Shown one piece after another: positions 37,721 to 49,247 of a stretch of 64,000 bases of DNA. Source of the stretch: Progne subis subis. Its lineage: Eukaryota; Chordata; Aves; Passeriformes; Hirundinidae. The stretch covers positions 310,001 through 374,000 of the forward strand of contig JAKJHU010000062.1 in the NCBI GenBank assembly GCA_022316685.1. Reading direction: 5' to 3'. Within the stretch, counting starts at the first letter, position 1. Each line of letters begins with the position of its first letter. Position numbers and translations under genes: made by a program. Below the pieces are notes generated by a model. It did no database searches, was not told the DNA's origin, and worked only from the letters and a program-made list of their open reading frames with translations.

Positions 37721-40700
37721 GCTGTCCTCTTTTCTTGAAAGTGTTTTCTGTTGCTGACAAAAATAAAGTAAAATATAGTGAAAATAAATCAAGAATACAT
37801 CAATACAACACTCTGGGACTGTGTAAACTGTATTTCTTTTGACAGTGTAACTAAAGCATAGAGAAAAAAGATCATGATTGAGCTTGGCATATAAAGAGTA
37901 CACCTTTATAACTTTAAAACTGTTGTGTCAGTTAAGTGAGACTCAAGATAATAACACAGTAAAAATGCATCAAAAATAGCCATTAATCCATCATTTAAAA
38001 CATGCATTTAAGTAGATAAGGTAGATAATGTGATACGTCTTATTTGGAACAAAAATATTTTATAAAGTTCAAGCCTAAAAGGCCCAGAAGTTCTGCTTCT
38101 GGATGTATTACTATATAAAGATTAGATTAATTCTTGTTTCAATAAAAGATATCATGTAATCTGTACTTAGATTGAAATTTCTTGTTCTTGGACCAATAGG
38201 AGTACATATATTCAATTTTTCCATTACTTTGAATAAACCTCAGAGTATTTAAAACACATCTTTACAAAAACAGTGGTGAATTATGCCAAAAAGGCAATTT
38301 TATACAGAGACTCATGGCTGTTTCTGTGTCAGTGCGTTCACTAACTAGCAAAGCCGCCCAAAACCCAAGAGAAGTGAAGGTTTGATTTTTCTTTGTCAGA
38401 ACTGTAGAGTAGAACTCACCCCATTTTCCAAAACTTTAACCCTCTTTTTGTGTTTATAATTACACTCCACCTTCTAATACATCTATCAAAAGGCAGGACG
38501 CGTGCGTGGAAGAAGTGCAACAAAAGTTTGGGCTTGTTAGGAGCAAGTCTTTTTGCCAAACTGTGATTTTGGGTTTGGTACACGACCCTGTGGAATTTGG
38601 GGACTGCTGAGCTACTAATTAAACTACTTGGTAGATTACTATCCCCTGCTCCTGCCTTCTCAATGAGCAGGTCAGGCTGAGAACCCAGGAGCTTTGATAT
38701 TCCTTTTGCAGCCTTCTTGTGGATTTCTCTTTCCTTCCCAGGCACAGGAGTTTGGGCTCAAAGATGGATTTGAAATCCCACACACACCAAGGACTTAACT
38801 GACTAATAGGGTTGGCTCACGAGTTTTATTCCACAGGATAGAGGTTCAGCCCAGCTAATTAAAAACCTGCTAATGTTACCTGTGGATGAGGGCGCTTGGT
38901 AAGCACATTGAATGCAGTAATTATCAGGCTGGAAAATCCATGAGCTGTATATTTAGTGAAAATTATAGGATTGAACTTTATGGCTTTTGCTTGAAGATAG
39001 CCTTGAGACAAGAGGCTTTAGAGCTGCAAGTTGTGGAAATATTTTGCCCCAGCTTTGCACATTTTGACTTTAACTACATAGTTCTATCTTCTTGTATAAA
39101 CAACTAACAGCTGTATAGGGTTACATTAAATATTCAATGAAACTATACTTTGAAGATGCAATCAGTTCTTCAAGATGAAAAAAACACTTCAGCTCCTGCT
39201 CTGTTAAGGTGCCTGCTCCTGGAAAAAATTGCCTAAAATCTATCCACGTGGCAAAAAGGGATTTTTCTTTCCAAGTGTGCTCCTATGAGAAATGTAGAGG
39301 ATGGTGTTGAAAAGTTGGACGGTGCAAACACATCAGGACTCTTTCCTCACCACTCAAACCACAGAGCAATTGAGCTAAGTAAAAAGGCCAGGCACATTAT
39401 GATAATGGAGACCTAAAATGAACGTGGCCAAACCGCACTTGATTTTGATTCAGTTAAGCAAATCAAGAACTTTCTTGGCATCCTTTAAGCTGTGGCATAA
39501 CAGACAGCAAACCTGAATAGATGAGCAAGAAAGAAAAGCTCTTACATAAGCATCTAGTGCAGAGGTGCTCAGAAAAACAGCGTGATGATGTGAGAGGAAT
39601 GCAATTTCTTCTGTAATTTCTTTCAATTGACCTCATAAATGTAGTTTTCAGTCAAAGGAACCAACACAGGGAAGCCAAGGGGAGCATTTGTGTGTACACA
39701 TACTCATGCAATGTTTGCCCTTTGTTGGTAGTTGAGGCACTTTTAGCACCCTGGATGGATCTTGATGAGGGATTGACGGTGAGTTCAAGTTCAGTAATTG
39801 CTATAACCGTGCCAAAGAGGAGGAGGAGAAAATCAGAACAAGGTCAGCAACCTAGCCAATAGGGAAGATGTGCAAATGGAAGCTTTTACGTCTAACCTTA
39901 ACTCATTTCAAAATATCCAGACAACAATTGTGTTCTGTAAGGAGTGGTCAAAGTTTAGCACCACCTTGTTTTTAGCTCCGGGGGATGGATTAGAGCCTTA
40001 ACCTTTAGGCTGGGAGGATGTCAAGCCTCCTTCCTGGAACTGGGAGTCCATCTCTTGGCAAAGACAACTCAAATTCTCATTCTTAAAGAGCAAATGGGAG
40101 AGGTAAAGTGCCCCCAGCCACGTGCAAACCAGCTAACATTAGTGCACAAGGACCACTGCAGCTGTGTCTACAGAGGGTTGGGAATTAAGTTTATTTGGTT
40201 TTCCTCTGCTTTATTTCCCCCTTTTTATGTCCTTTTGACACGTAACATTGTGGGATAAAAACAGCCTGGGCCATTGGACTCCTAAATCAATGGAGCTGTG
40301 CTGCCATGTGTCCGAAGCCTGGCTAGACCTGTCACTCTCTTTTTCTTTAGCTGTAATTTCTTCAGCTATCTGTACAGTCACTACTAATCAGGTTTTCTCC
40401 TTTTGGCAGCCAGTAGGAAAGCAGCAAGCATCCAGGAATTAGAGGAACAGCAGCAATGCCTTCCATTCAGATAACAGAGCACCGATCATTTTTAGGCTGT
40501 CCACTGAAGGATGATAAGGTCACCATCTTTTGTAGATGAGAGAACAAACAGACTCACAGTTTTTGCTCCCTCTTGGAGTCTAATGAAATGATCAAATATG
40601 ATTACTCATTGAGGAAGAATTCATACAGAAGCTCTTCTAACTTTAGTGAAGTTTCCACTAATGTGGAAAAGTCTTCAGTCCTTTGGACTATTGTTTTACT

Positions 40701-40829
40701 GGAGTTAAAAGCATTTTAAAATGTCTATAGGAACACATGAAATTTATAGCAGGGTGTAATCCCTGGCTTACTTTTATGCTCTTTTTCCAGTTTTAAGTCC
40801 ACTGTCCTGCTTTTATCGGCCTGCAACTT
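37721..40829. other. Intergenic, no gene recognised
   Basis: AT-rich unique DNA; nothing beyond short simple repeats was identified. Confidence 0.55.
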
Positions 40830-40993
40830 CACAAAAAAAAACCCAAAAAAACCCAAAAACACAAAAAACCAAAACAAAACAAAAAAAAACCACCAACACA
40901 CAACCAAACCCCCCCACCCTCCCCCCCAAAAAAAACCAAAAAAAAAAACCCAAAAAACAAAACAACAACAAAAAAAACCCACAACACAACAAC
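40830..40993. repeat. A/C-only tract with a C-rich core
   Basis: Of 164 bases all but one (T at 40920) are A or C. The core at 40909-40927 is C7-A-C3-T-C7, so the minus strand carries a G-quadruplex-capable motif. Flanks are AAAC and ACAAC units. The minus-strand ORF across it is low-complexity and not a gene. Confidence 0.95.
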
Positions 40994-41149
40994 TACTTCG
41001 TTCTTTGCTCCCAGCAGTTTCACTGACAATACATTCATGGGTTTAATGTGCTTATGGGAAGTAGCTTTTCCTTTCAAATCCCAGATTTTTATCTTCTCAG
41101 TCTTTATTGCTTTCCCATTCATCACTTGTTTTGCAAAAAGACTCCAATG

Positions 41150-41167
41150 CACACACACACACACACA
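41150..41167. repeat. (CA)n microsatellite
   Basis: Nine CA dinucleotides without interruption. Confidence 0.9.
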
Positions 41168-41379
41168 AAAGAAAAGGGAATTCCCTCTCCATACTTTTCT
41201 TTGATCTTTTGGGCTTCAGCTGGACTCCCTTCCTCAGCTGTGACCATTACTAAGGTGAAGTGCTCAATTAAAAAGGCACAGGAGTGAGAATTACAGAACG
41301 CTAAGAAAAAATATTAACAGAAAAAAAATTACTTTTAAACTTTCTTCAGATTTTATAACCCTTTCTTAGGAGTTAATTT

Positions 41380-42010
41380 CAAGCACAGCGTTGGTTTTAT
41401 TGCACAGCTCTGTGCTTCCCTATAATGATCAAGCTGTACTGAGTTGGGACTTTTACTGCCAAGAGCGTATTTGCAATCCAATATTTCTGTGGTTCGCACT
41501 GACCTTGCACGTCATGATTAGTAGGAACCCAAGTTCATTTCACTTTTGCGTATAGTTCAAGTCACACACTCTTATCAGGTCTATAATCCTTACTGACACA
41601 CAGCCTTTTATTGCCAGCTGTCCAAGTGAACCAGCTTTCAAAGGTTGCTTTGCTGCTCCTCGAAGTCCCGATCACGGGAAATCACAGTAATGCAAATTAG
41701 AGCTCTGAAGTGCTCTGTCGTTTAAAAATAAGCGTCTGCAAACTCCAGAAAATGCAGATCTACTCATTCCAAGCCACAGCTTCTTTGAGAAGACAAATAA
41801 TCAGGGAATATGTGATGCCTACTATATTGCATTATGTAGGTAAAGTCTAATTAATTAATTAATTGCACCTCTGATATTGCAGAGATCATACTCTTCAACA
41901 AAGCAATGCCACAAAATGGGACATTAGATACTTCATTGATGCTAAAATGTAAATTAATGGACTGCAGTGAAAGGAATTAATTCATGGGAAAAGAGCGCAC
42001 AGTTTGCATA
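41380..42010. promoter_or_regulatory. Possible distal regulatory element
   Basis: It contains a perfect octamer ATGCAAAT (41690-41697), a TAATTAATTAATTAATT homeodomain-type array (41848-41864), a CACGTCAT word near 41510, and non-repetitive sequence over about 600 bases with several CpGs. The look is that of a conserved non-coding element, but conservation cannot be tested here. Confidence 0.25.
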
Positions 42011-42442
42011 GTACAAACACAGGATGTCTCACCTGCCCTCTCCAGCCTGAAGACAAGAAATACCTCAATAAAACTTCATGGTATTGTGGTCCCATTCACT
42101 GCAGAGTCCACTGAATTAAGGGATTTATGACAACCCTGAAAGTTCTCTTTGGGATTTCCACATGCCATCATCTGAGAGTGCCCAAGATGCCAAGACCCAT
42201 CACCCTTCATCCAGCCTCGTGACTCCCATCTCCTTTATTTGCATTTCTGATGATAACATCAACCTTTAGGTGGACTTCAACCTTTTGACTTCTCTTGAGC
42301 AAGAGTACAGGAGCCAATTCTCCCACTAGCTGCATCCAAACAATCCCTTTGATATCAGAAAGGCTTACTCTAGAGTTTATGGAAAGAGACTGCCAAACTT
42401 GACCTTTAATCTAATCAGCATTGTAGAATAGTTCAAATAAAC

Positions 42443-42472
42443 AAAAAAAAAAAAAAAAGAAAAAAAAAAAAA
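42443..42472 (+). repeat. Poly-A run interrupted once
   Basis: Sixteen A, one G, then thirteen A. Confidence 0.95.
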
Positions 42473-42699
42473 GCACAACATAAACCAGGTTCAGTAGCAA
42501 GTTGCTAACAATTACCACCAGAACAGGAAAAGCTGGCTTTATCTAAAAAGGCAAATGGAACCGCCTGACATCAGACAAAGAACAGTTCACAAGTCCTCAT
42601 CACCATGACACTGAAAAGCCTATCAGGGCACTCAGCTGGCATTGCCTTTGGGCAGAACTGGCAGGGGTAAGCTCTAGCAGATCTACACTGCAATCAATA

Positions 42700-42925
42700 G
42701 CTCGGGCTGGCACGATCGCCTTTCGCTAAGTGTGTTTGCCAAGTGCAGTAGAAGTTAATATTCAGTGAAAGTTCAATAGCCACCATTGATTCAGCATATT
42801 AGTCCAGAGCAGGAGATTTCCCTGTTATTTTGCAAATATGTGCCCTGACAAAACACCAGATAGCGAATGTCGCCCGTGGCGAGCTCCGGCACGTCGTGAT
42901 CTGGGCTGTCACTGTCCGGCAAATG
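42700..42925. other. Isolated CpG cluster
   Basis: About twelve CpG in about 225 bases, eight of them within 42863-42919, in a gene-free region. A TTTGCCAAGTGC word (42738-42749) resembles an NFI half-site context. Overlapping ORFs on both strands (42791-43175) are not recognised. It may be a regulatory element or the remnant of an inserted sequence. Confidence 0.35.
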
Positions 42926-43324
42926 CCATGGAGGCTGAACTCGTGCTTGTCCCATCACATAACTCACCACTAACCACAGCTGTGGACCCCACAGAAGCAT
43001 ACAGTGAGAGGACCAAAGCCTCTGTGCATAGGCTGGTGCCTGAGCTGGTTTGCAGTAACACAGTGCCAGAAGTGTGATCCCACGAGTGCAGATGCATGGA
43101 AGAATGGAAGGGCAGCACACAAGCTGACACAGTGCAACCAGCAGTCCAAGCAAGTATCATTATAAGAGGCATCATCTGCTTTTGGCTGCAAAATGGATGT
43201 TCTGAAGTTCTGGAAACAACGAGAGCTGCAGGTTACCCTCCATCAGCTGAAGGAGATGAACTCCAGCCAGAATCACAAATATGTTCATTCATTCTCCGTG
43301 AATTTATGAGAACGTTAAAAAGCT

Positions 43325-43326
<2 letters not shown>

Positions 43327-43365
<39 letters not shown>
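43327..43365 (+). repeat. Poly-A run, 39 bases
   Basis: An uninterrupted A homopolymer. The 500 bases upstream were checked as a possible retrocopy body, but no gene family was recognised. Confidence 0.95.
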
Positions 43366-43367
<2 letters not shown>

Positions 43368-43975
43368 AAGAGTGAAATGTGTTGATTGCCTTTTTAATGG
43401 CATGTCAGAGGTGCAAATAGCTGTCTCCAGCAGACAAAAGGCTAGTGCAGCTCCCATGGACCCAGCTAGAGGGAGGCTCCTTCCTGGATATCAGCCATCA
43501 GGAATCTTCCCTGTAGCTCCATAAAGGAAGCAAAGGTATTAATCTAGGGAATACTTCCTCTCCTTGCTACAATAAAATATACTCTGTTCTCCACCCTGGA
43601 AAATAATTTGGCCAGACTTGGATAAAAGTGAGAATTCCTGGCCTTTTGAAATGAACTCAAGTTTTCAGAACACCTCCACAGAGCTTCCCTCAATCAATGA
43701 AAGAGCACAGCCAGGGTGCAGTGCCAGGATCTCCTTCTGTTAACACAAAAGAGTCACAGTGGGATCTATTAAAAGTTACAGGTGAGTCACAGGTTTAGAC
43801 TTAAACAAACCTGTAAGGTAGGACGTAGATTTGAAATATGGCCAGGGTTCTAGTTCAGCTGAAAGGGCACCAGGTTGTTCAATAAGATTAATTCTAAATG
43901 GCACAAGGCACCAGAGGTTATAATTTTTATGACCTTTTTTTTGCTGTTTCTCAACAGCTGCAGTTTGTAGTTGGT

Positions 43976-43999
43976 TATATATATATATATATATATATT
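43976..43999. repeat. (TA)n microsatellite
   Basis: About twelve TA units, followed by a T-rich run. Confidence 0.95.
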
Positions 44000-44140
44000 A
44001 TTTTTTTTCTGCTTAAAGACTCAGCAGGTCTAGAGTCCTTCACCTGTGCCTTCCTTACTCAAATTCCCAGCAGTCCTGCTTTTCAGACTCTGACACTTAC
44101 CCCTCTGTGATTAAATGATAGGAAAAGACCTTAGAAGATT

Positions 44141-44244
44141 AAAAAAAAAACAAAAACCAAAAACCAAAACAAAACAAAAAAAACCCACAACAACAACAAC
44201 AACAACAAAAAAACCACAAAAAAACCCAAAAAAACCCCAAAACC
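44141..44244. repeat. A/C-only tract
   Basis: One hundred and four consecutive bases of A or C, with CAA, AAAC and AACCC-type units. It is the same class as the tracts at 774-870 and 40830-40993. Confidence 0.95.
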
Positions 44245-45437
44245 TTAAAAATGCTCTGTCATGAAATAACACACACTTTCATGTGGAACCTTTGCTCCAG
44301 CTGTTATTTGAAAGGATAATCTTATTTCCCCTCACAGAATTGATTTTTCATTATTTTAACTAAACTCTCAAACTACACATGCAAGAAAGATCATTTCTAT
44401 GTACAAACTGAAAAAAATATTCTACTTTCTAAAGTGGATAGTAAACTTTGAATTATCACATACATGATTACTACCTACAAAGAAATAAGTGATGAGTTCT
44501 GTTGACTCTTCTAGTGGTTTTCCAAAACTCCCACAGCAGTATCCCTCAGCAGCAATAATATATACAGAAAATTTGCCTGAGCAATGAAAACTGAGTCTAT
44601 ACAGAACTTGGTTGATTTTTATCTGCTTCTAAAAACTTCTCCAAGATTTAAACAAAGTAAAATGGGTATGCATAACACACTTGGAACCCAGGTCTGCTAT
44701 ATTCTAAGTGAAAGTACAACTCCAAAGTTAAAAACTTTGCAATTCAGCCACCAGTTCTGGAAGGGACAAAGTCAAGCCTTTGGAAGTGAAATTGTAGTCA
44801 CTTCTTGGTAAACCAAAGTGTCTTGCATGAGAATAATTTGCTATCCATTACTGTAAAGTCTCATTTTTTTGTCAATAATTTGCAGACGAAAATCTCACAA
44901 TACCACACAGGGGGTGCAATTTAAGGAAAGAATACAAGAAATTTGTTCTCTTCTACAAAGATTCACCCAGAAGTACAACAAATAAGAAAGGACTTGATAA
45001 GTAAGCAGTTATTTTGTACCTCAGTATAAGCCCATGGGACCAGTGCAGGACCATTTTGAGTTACATGCAAGAGCACCAAGCTAAAACCAGGCCCTGTTAC
45101 AGCTGGAGCAGCCATTATTTCAGTTTTCCAGTTGTCTCTTCCAGGCAGGTCTGTGCCTGAGGCCTGTTTTGGCTAATTCAGGAGTTTGTTTCAGAAGAAA
45201 AACTTTATCTCAGTGGCTGATTTATTGGGGAATTCCATCTGCATCCTCAGAATAAAAAAAAAAAAAAAAAGGTACTAGAGACTGGTGCCTGTAGATAGTA
45301 AATTCTATAGATTATATCCCTGAATTATTCACAGTAGCTACCAAGGCCATTTTTCAACACCTTTTATACAACCAGAGCAATGTCATCTCATCTGGGTTGA
45401 AAAAACAGCCTCTCTTAATTGGTTTCATCTTGACTAA
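44245..45437. other. Intergenic, no gene recognised
   Basis: AT-rich unique DNA with an A17 run at 45254-45270. Confidence 0.55.
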
Positions 45438-45573
45438 TCCCTGCAGGTGTTCAAGGCCAGGTTGGATGGGGCTCTGAGCAACCTGGTCTAGCAAAAGGTG
45501 TCCCTGTCCATGGAATGAGATGATCTTTAAGGTCCCTTCCCATCCCAAGCAGTTCCATGGATCTATGATTTTA
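45438..45573 (+). mobile_element. CR1-type LINE tail fragment
   Basis: The sense 3' end is readable in order: GCAGGTGTTCAAGGCCAGG, TTGGATGGGGCTCTGAGCAA, CCTGGTCTAG, GGTGTCCCTG, GATGATCTTTAAGGTCCCTT, and a terminal ATCTATGATT. It is the only CR1 copy found on the plus strand. It ends exactly at the terminal repeat, as CR1 copies do, and lacks coding sequence. Confidence 0.9.
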
Positions 45574-46079
45574 TATCGAGTTTACAGAAACCATCACCTA
45601 AAAGAAAGTGATCCATTATAGGGATGGAACGAGAAGCCAAGTAAAACTAAAACTTTCTCACAATATTTGATCCATTAAGGTTTGGAGAAAATTGAAGAAA
45701 ATTAAGTTTAAACAGCAAATGCATTACTTTTTTTCCAAATATATTTATGCTGGAAGGCCAGCAGCAAGTCACAGAACACCAGTTTTTAATAACTGCAGTA
45801 CACCTAGGAATTTCAATTATGCTGACTGGTTTATTGTGCGAGAATTGGTGACATGGCCTATTATTAAGATTGCATAATACTTCCGATTTATATGGTCTTG
45901 TTTGAAGTTCAGGAAACTCATAAAAAACTGAAGCCACCAAGACTCAAGTTCTCCATGCTCAGGGTACGCCTCAGGCTGAATGTGTTTGGACATTTTCAGC
46001 CAAAATGATTTGGTCATCCTTAAGCCCAAAATCAGTGAAGTACTTGCTGTAACTTGACTCCCTAAACTCCCCATCTGTT

Positions 46080-46110
<31 letters not shown>

Positions 46111-48851
46111 GTGACCTTCTCAGGTCTTTTTAGTGTTTTGCAGCATTTATTACATTTTGAAACATTGAGAATTACAAGAGGACAGAAGAGGTTTTCCCAT
46201 GTTAGCTAGGCACAGTGTTCCATGTCCTTGAACTGTAGATTAATTCAAATCACCTTAAAACCACTTAAAAAACCAGTTTGTAGGCACTCAGCAGAATTCC
46301 CTTCACTTTTGCAGTGAAAACTCCCTCAAAGGTGTTGACACTGAGCACTGTGGCCAGCATTCCCAGCTGCTGGAGGATGGGGTGGATCTGGGGTGGGTTG
46401 GTCCTGGCTGAATTCCAAGTGCCCAAAGCTGTTCTGTCACTGCCCTCGTCAGCTGGACAGCAGGGTGACAATATAATCAAAGGTACATGGGTCAAGACAT
46501 AGGGAGAGAGAACTCACCAGAGTTCTCCATTCCCCACCTTCCAGTCCTGTGAGCAAGCAACAATTTCAAATGAATGCACTGTAGTGGAAAAAAAAAACAA
46601 CCAAAAAGCAAAACCCCAAATATTTCTGGGCAGGAAAAGTTTTGGAAGAGAAAGATGGGACAAAGGGGAGAAAAGGCACCAGGGCTGGCCAAGGACGCCA
46701 CACTTTCCATAGGAATGAGTGGACCACTGAGGAGAAAGAATTTCTGATGTTTCAATAATCCTTCAGTATGAGAGCCAGGGAAGGACCAGTGCTTCTGAAA
46801 TGCTGAACAGTTTGTGCTGTGGAAAGAGCATCTGCTTTCTGAAGTGAAATACTGCTGAGTTTTGCATGGGCAACCAATGCAGGTTTTGGGTGCTAAGGGA
46901 AAAGGTGGAGAGAAGGTGTGCCAGCTTGGATTTGAATGAAGACCCCATGAAGCTCAAGAAAATATTCATGTATTTGGAGCAATGTTCCTTTGCTGGGTCC
47001 AAATTAAAACAGAGTTGTACAGGAAGAAAACACAGGTGAAAGTTAACCAAAACCTGGATTTTAAATCTGTCCATCAATGAGCGATCATTAAAAATATACA
47101 TTTTTGCAGTAGTTGTGAGTACTGTGCTTTGGTTTTATGTACGTAAAATGTATGATTCTGCAGAAATCCTAGCTGCAACTCACATGAAGACCTAGGCACT
47201 GAAAAGATAAAATCCTGATGCAACAGCCAGGAGCCTGAAAAAATGCAGACTTCACTTATTAAAAACAAGTGGATAATTTCAACTCAATGAAGCCATGGGC
47301 TTAATTTTTTTTTTGTTTTGGATGTAAAATGGCAACTGCATCATCCCCTCACCTCATGGGTCTGGTGTGAAGCTAGAAGAAAGCCTTTGCAGTGCTTCAA
47401 AACTCGGTGACAGGCGCTGCCAAAAAAAAGCTAGGGGGAAAATACTTAACTCTTTCTTCAGGGTTTTAGTAATGGGGTGCAAAAGGCCTCATGTTGAACA
47501 ATGAAGATTGTCAAATTATTGAATGAAGGTTAGTAAATGAGTGTCATCTATCTTGTTCATCAAATGAAGCAGGGATACTGTCAGAAAAATACTGTAGGAT
47601 CATAATTAAAACCAACAGGCTGGCATGTGCAGGCAGGAATTACTCCATGGGTTCTTAATTTTGCAGGCTTAAAAAGGTTGATTTTTTTTAAACATCTCAC
47701 TGTTAGTATTTAAAAATCTAGAAGGAATGGATAGCCTAATGCACTGGATGTAGCCTTTCTCACTTGACTTAGCTCTTCTTTTAATTGACTGTGCAGAGTC
47801 AAAGCCAGGACGTGCTGTAATAATGAACACAGATCTGTTTAGAATGAATTTTCCCAGTTGTGTGCAACTGCTTACATTTATTATAGATCACTCCAAAATG
47901 CCTGACTCTACAATGATACAGGGTCCACACTCCTCCCACCTGGATAAGGCACAGAGTACAGCAAGGGCTCTTAACTTCCACTGGATTTCTTTTTAACAAA
48001 AGATGTTAAAAAAGTTTCTGCTTATTCAATGAGTCCTCCTCTTTTGACTTTTTTTTTCCCCCCCAGAGTTTAAAAACATGACTGACTGAAAGATATTTAC
48101 ATCTATCCCTAAAGGTTGTCAAATTTTGTTAAAACTGCTTATGGACTACTGTAAGGGTTTCAGGAGTTTAAAGAAAAATCAAACACCAAAAAACAAGACC
48201 TTTCTAGGGCAGAGAGTATTCACAGGAATTGCTTTACCTGCGTTGCAGGTATGTCCACCTCTGGGTGTTAAGAAAGCATCTATTTAACATTGCTTATAAA
48301 CATCAAGGTGAGAGACAGAGCTGGAAGAAAAGGAAATTATTGTGTCTGACTGCAGACTGTTGGAAAGACAGAACACCATTAACCAAGATGGAATTCTCCC
48401 TGTGCCCCAAGACTGATACACCTAAACTGAACTAAAAATAAAAAAAGCAATGAGATGCTTACATTTCCAGAATCAGACAGAGCTTTAGGGGTTTTCTATC
48501 ACCCTAAACACTGCAACTCCACCAAGAAAGTTTTCTGTGGCAGAAGTTCAGTATGAGCTTTAGAGCAGCCTCTATTACAAATGCAAAAGGAAATAACTTG
48601 TATGTTTGCTTTGATGGATTTGCTAAGATCAAATCCAAGACAGTGAGCTATTCCCTACTGTCAGAAAAAGCCAAAATTTTAACCAGGTCCTTAACCAGAC
48701 TTCAATTAATGCATTTGTCATCGTTCACCTCTCTAAACTAAATAGAAGGATGGCTTCTCCTGCTTTATAAGCAAGCTTTCCTCGTCTAAAAAATCTTCTA
48801 CAAACAGGAAAATAAACAGAAACCTGAACAAATAAATCTGATGATACTCAC
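45574..48851. other. Intergenic, no gene recognised
   Basis: It contains A25 at 46086-46110. Otherwise unique AT-rich DNA with no supported gene. Confidence 0.55.
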
Positions 48852-49247
48852 TGTTACCCTGGTTTTTCTGAGTTTTTTTGTAGCCTTTTGAATTTTCATA
48901 AAATGGAGTCAGATCTTTTTAGTTACTGTACAATATTAGAAGCAGTTCTACCCTTTTTCCCACATACGTAACATAAACAAATCCTTTGTTTTTCATTCCT
49001 CTGTCCTTTGTTTGCATATTTCTAACCTGAAAACAATTGTAACTGACAGTTGGTTTAGCCACTTGGCTGAAAGGTGAAAAAACCCAGAAGCCAATCTTCT
49101 GCTAGACCCACAAATGTATAAAAAGTAAGAAATAAAACAAAGAGGCTCTCTCTCCTGCCCTGTCTGAGCTTGAGCTGGACTGGAGGAACCTCTGCCCAGG
49201 AAAAAAACCTCTCTCTCCATATGACTGCTTTGTGTGTCTCAGTAACA
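48852..49247 (+). mobile_element. Solo LTR of an endogenous retrovirus, copy 1
   Basis: The element is 396 bp, begins TGTTAC and ends GTAACA (perfect 6-bp inverted termini), and is flanked by a perfect 6-bp duplication ACTCAC (48846-48851 and 49248-49253). A TATAAAA (49117-49123) is followed seven bases later by AATAAA (49131-49136), then pyrimidine/purine-rich U5-like sequence. No internal viral genes or second LTR in the same orientation adjoin it, so it is a solo LTR left by recombination. A 6-bp duplication fits alpha- or betaretrovirus-like integration. The family name is not recognised. Confidence 0.92.

Noticed and set aside
42791..43175. Overlapping ORFs before the A39 run as a processed retrocopy
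   Set aside because: No protein family is recognised in any frame and no flanking duplication is seen.
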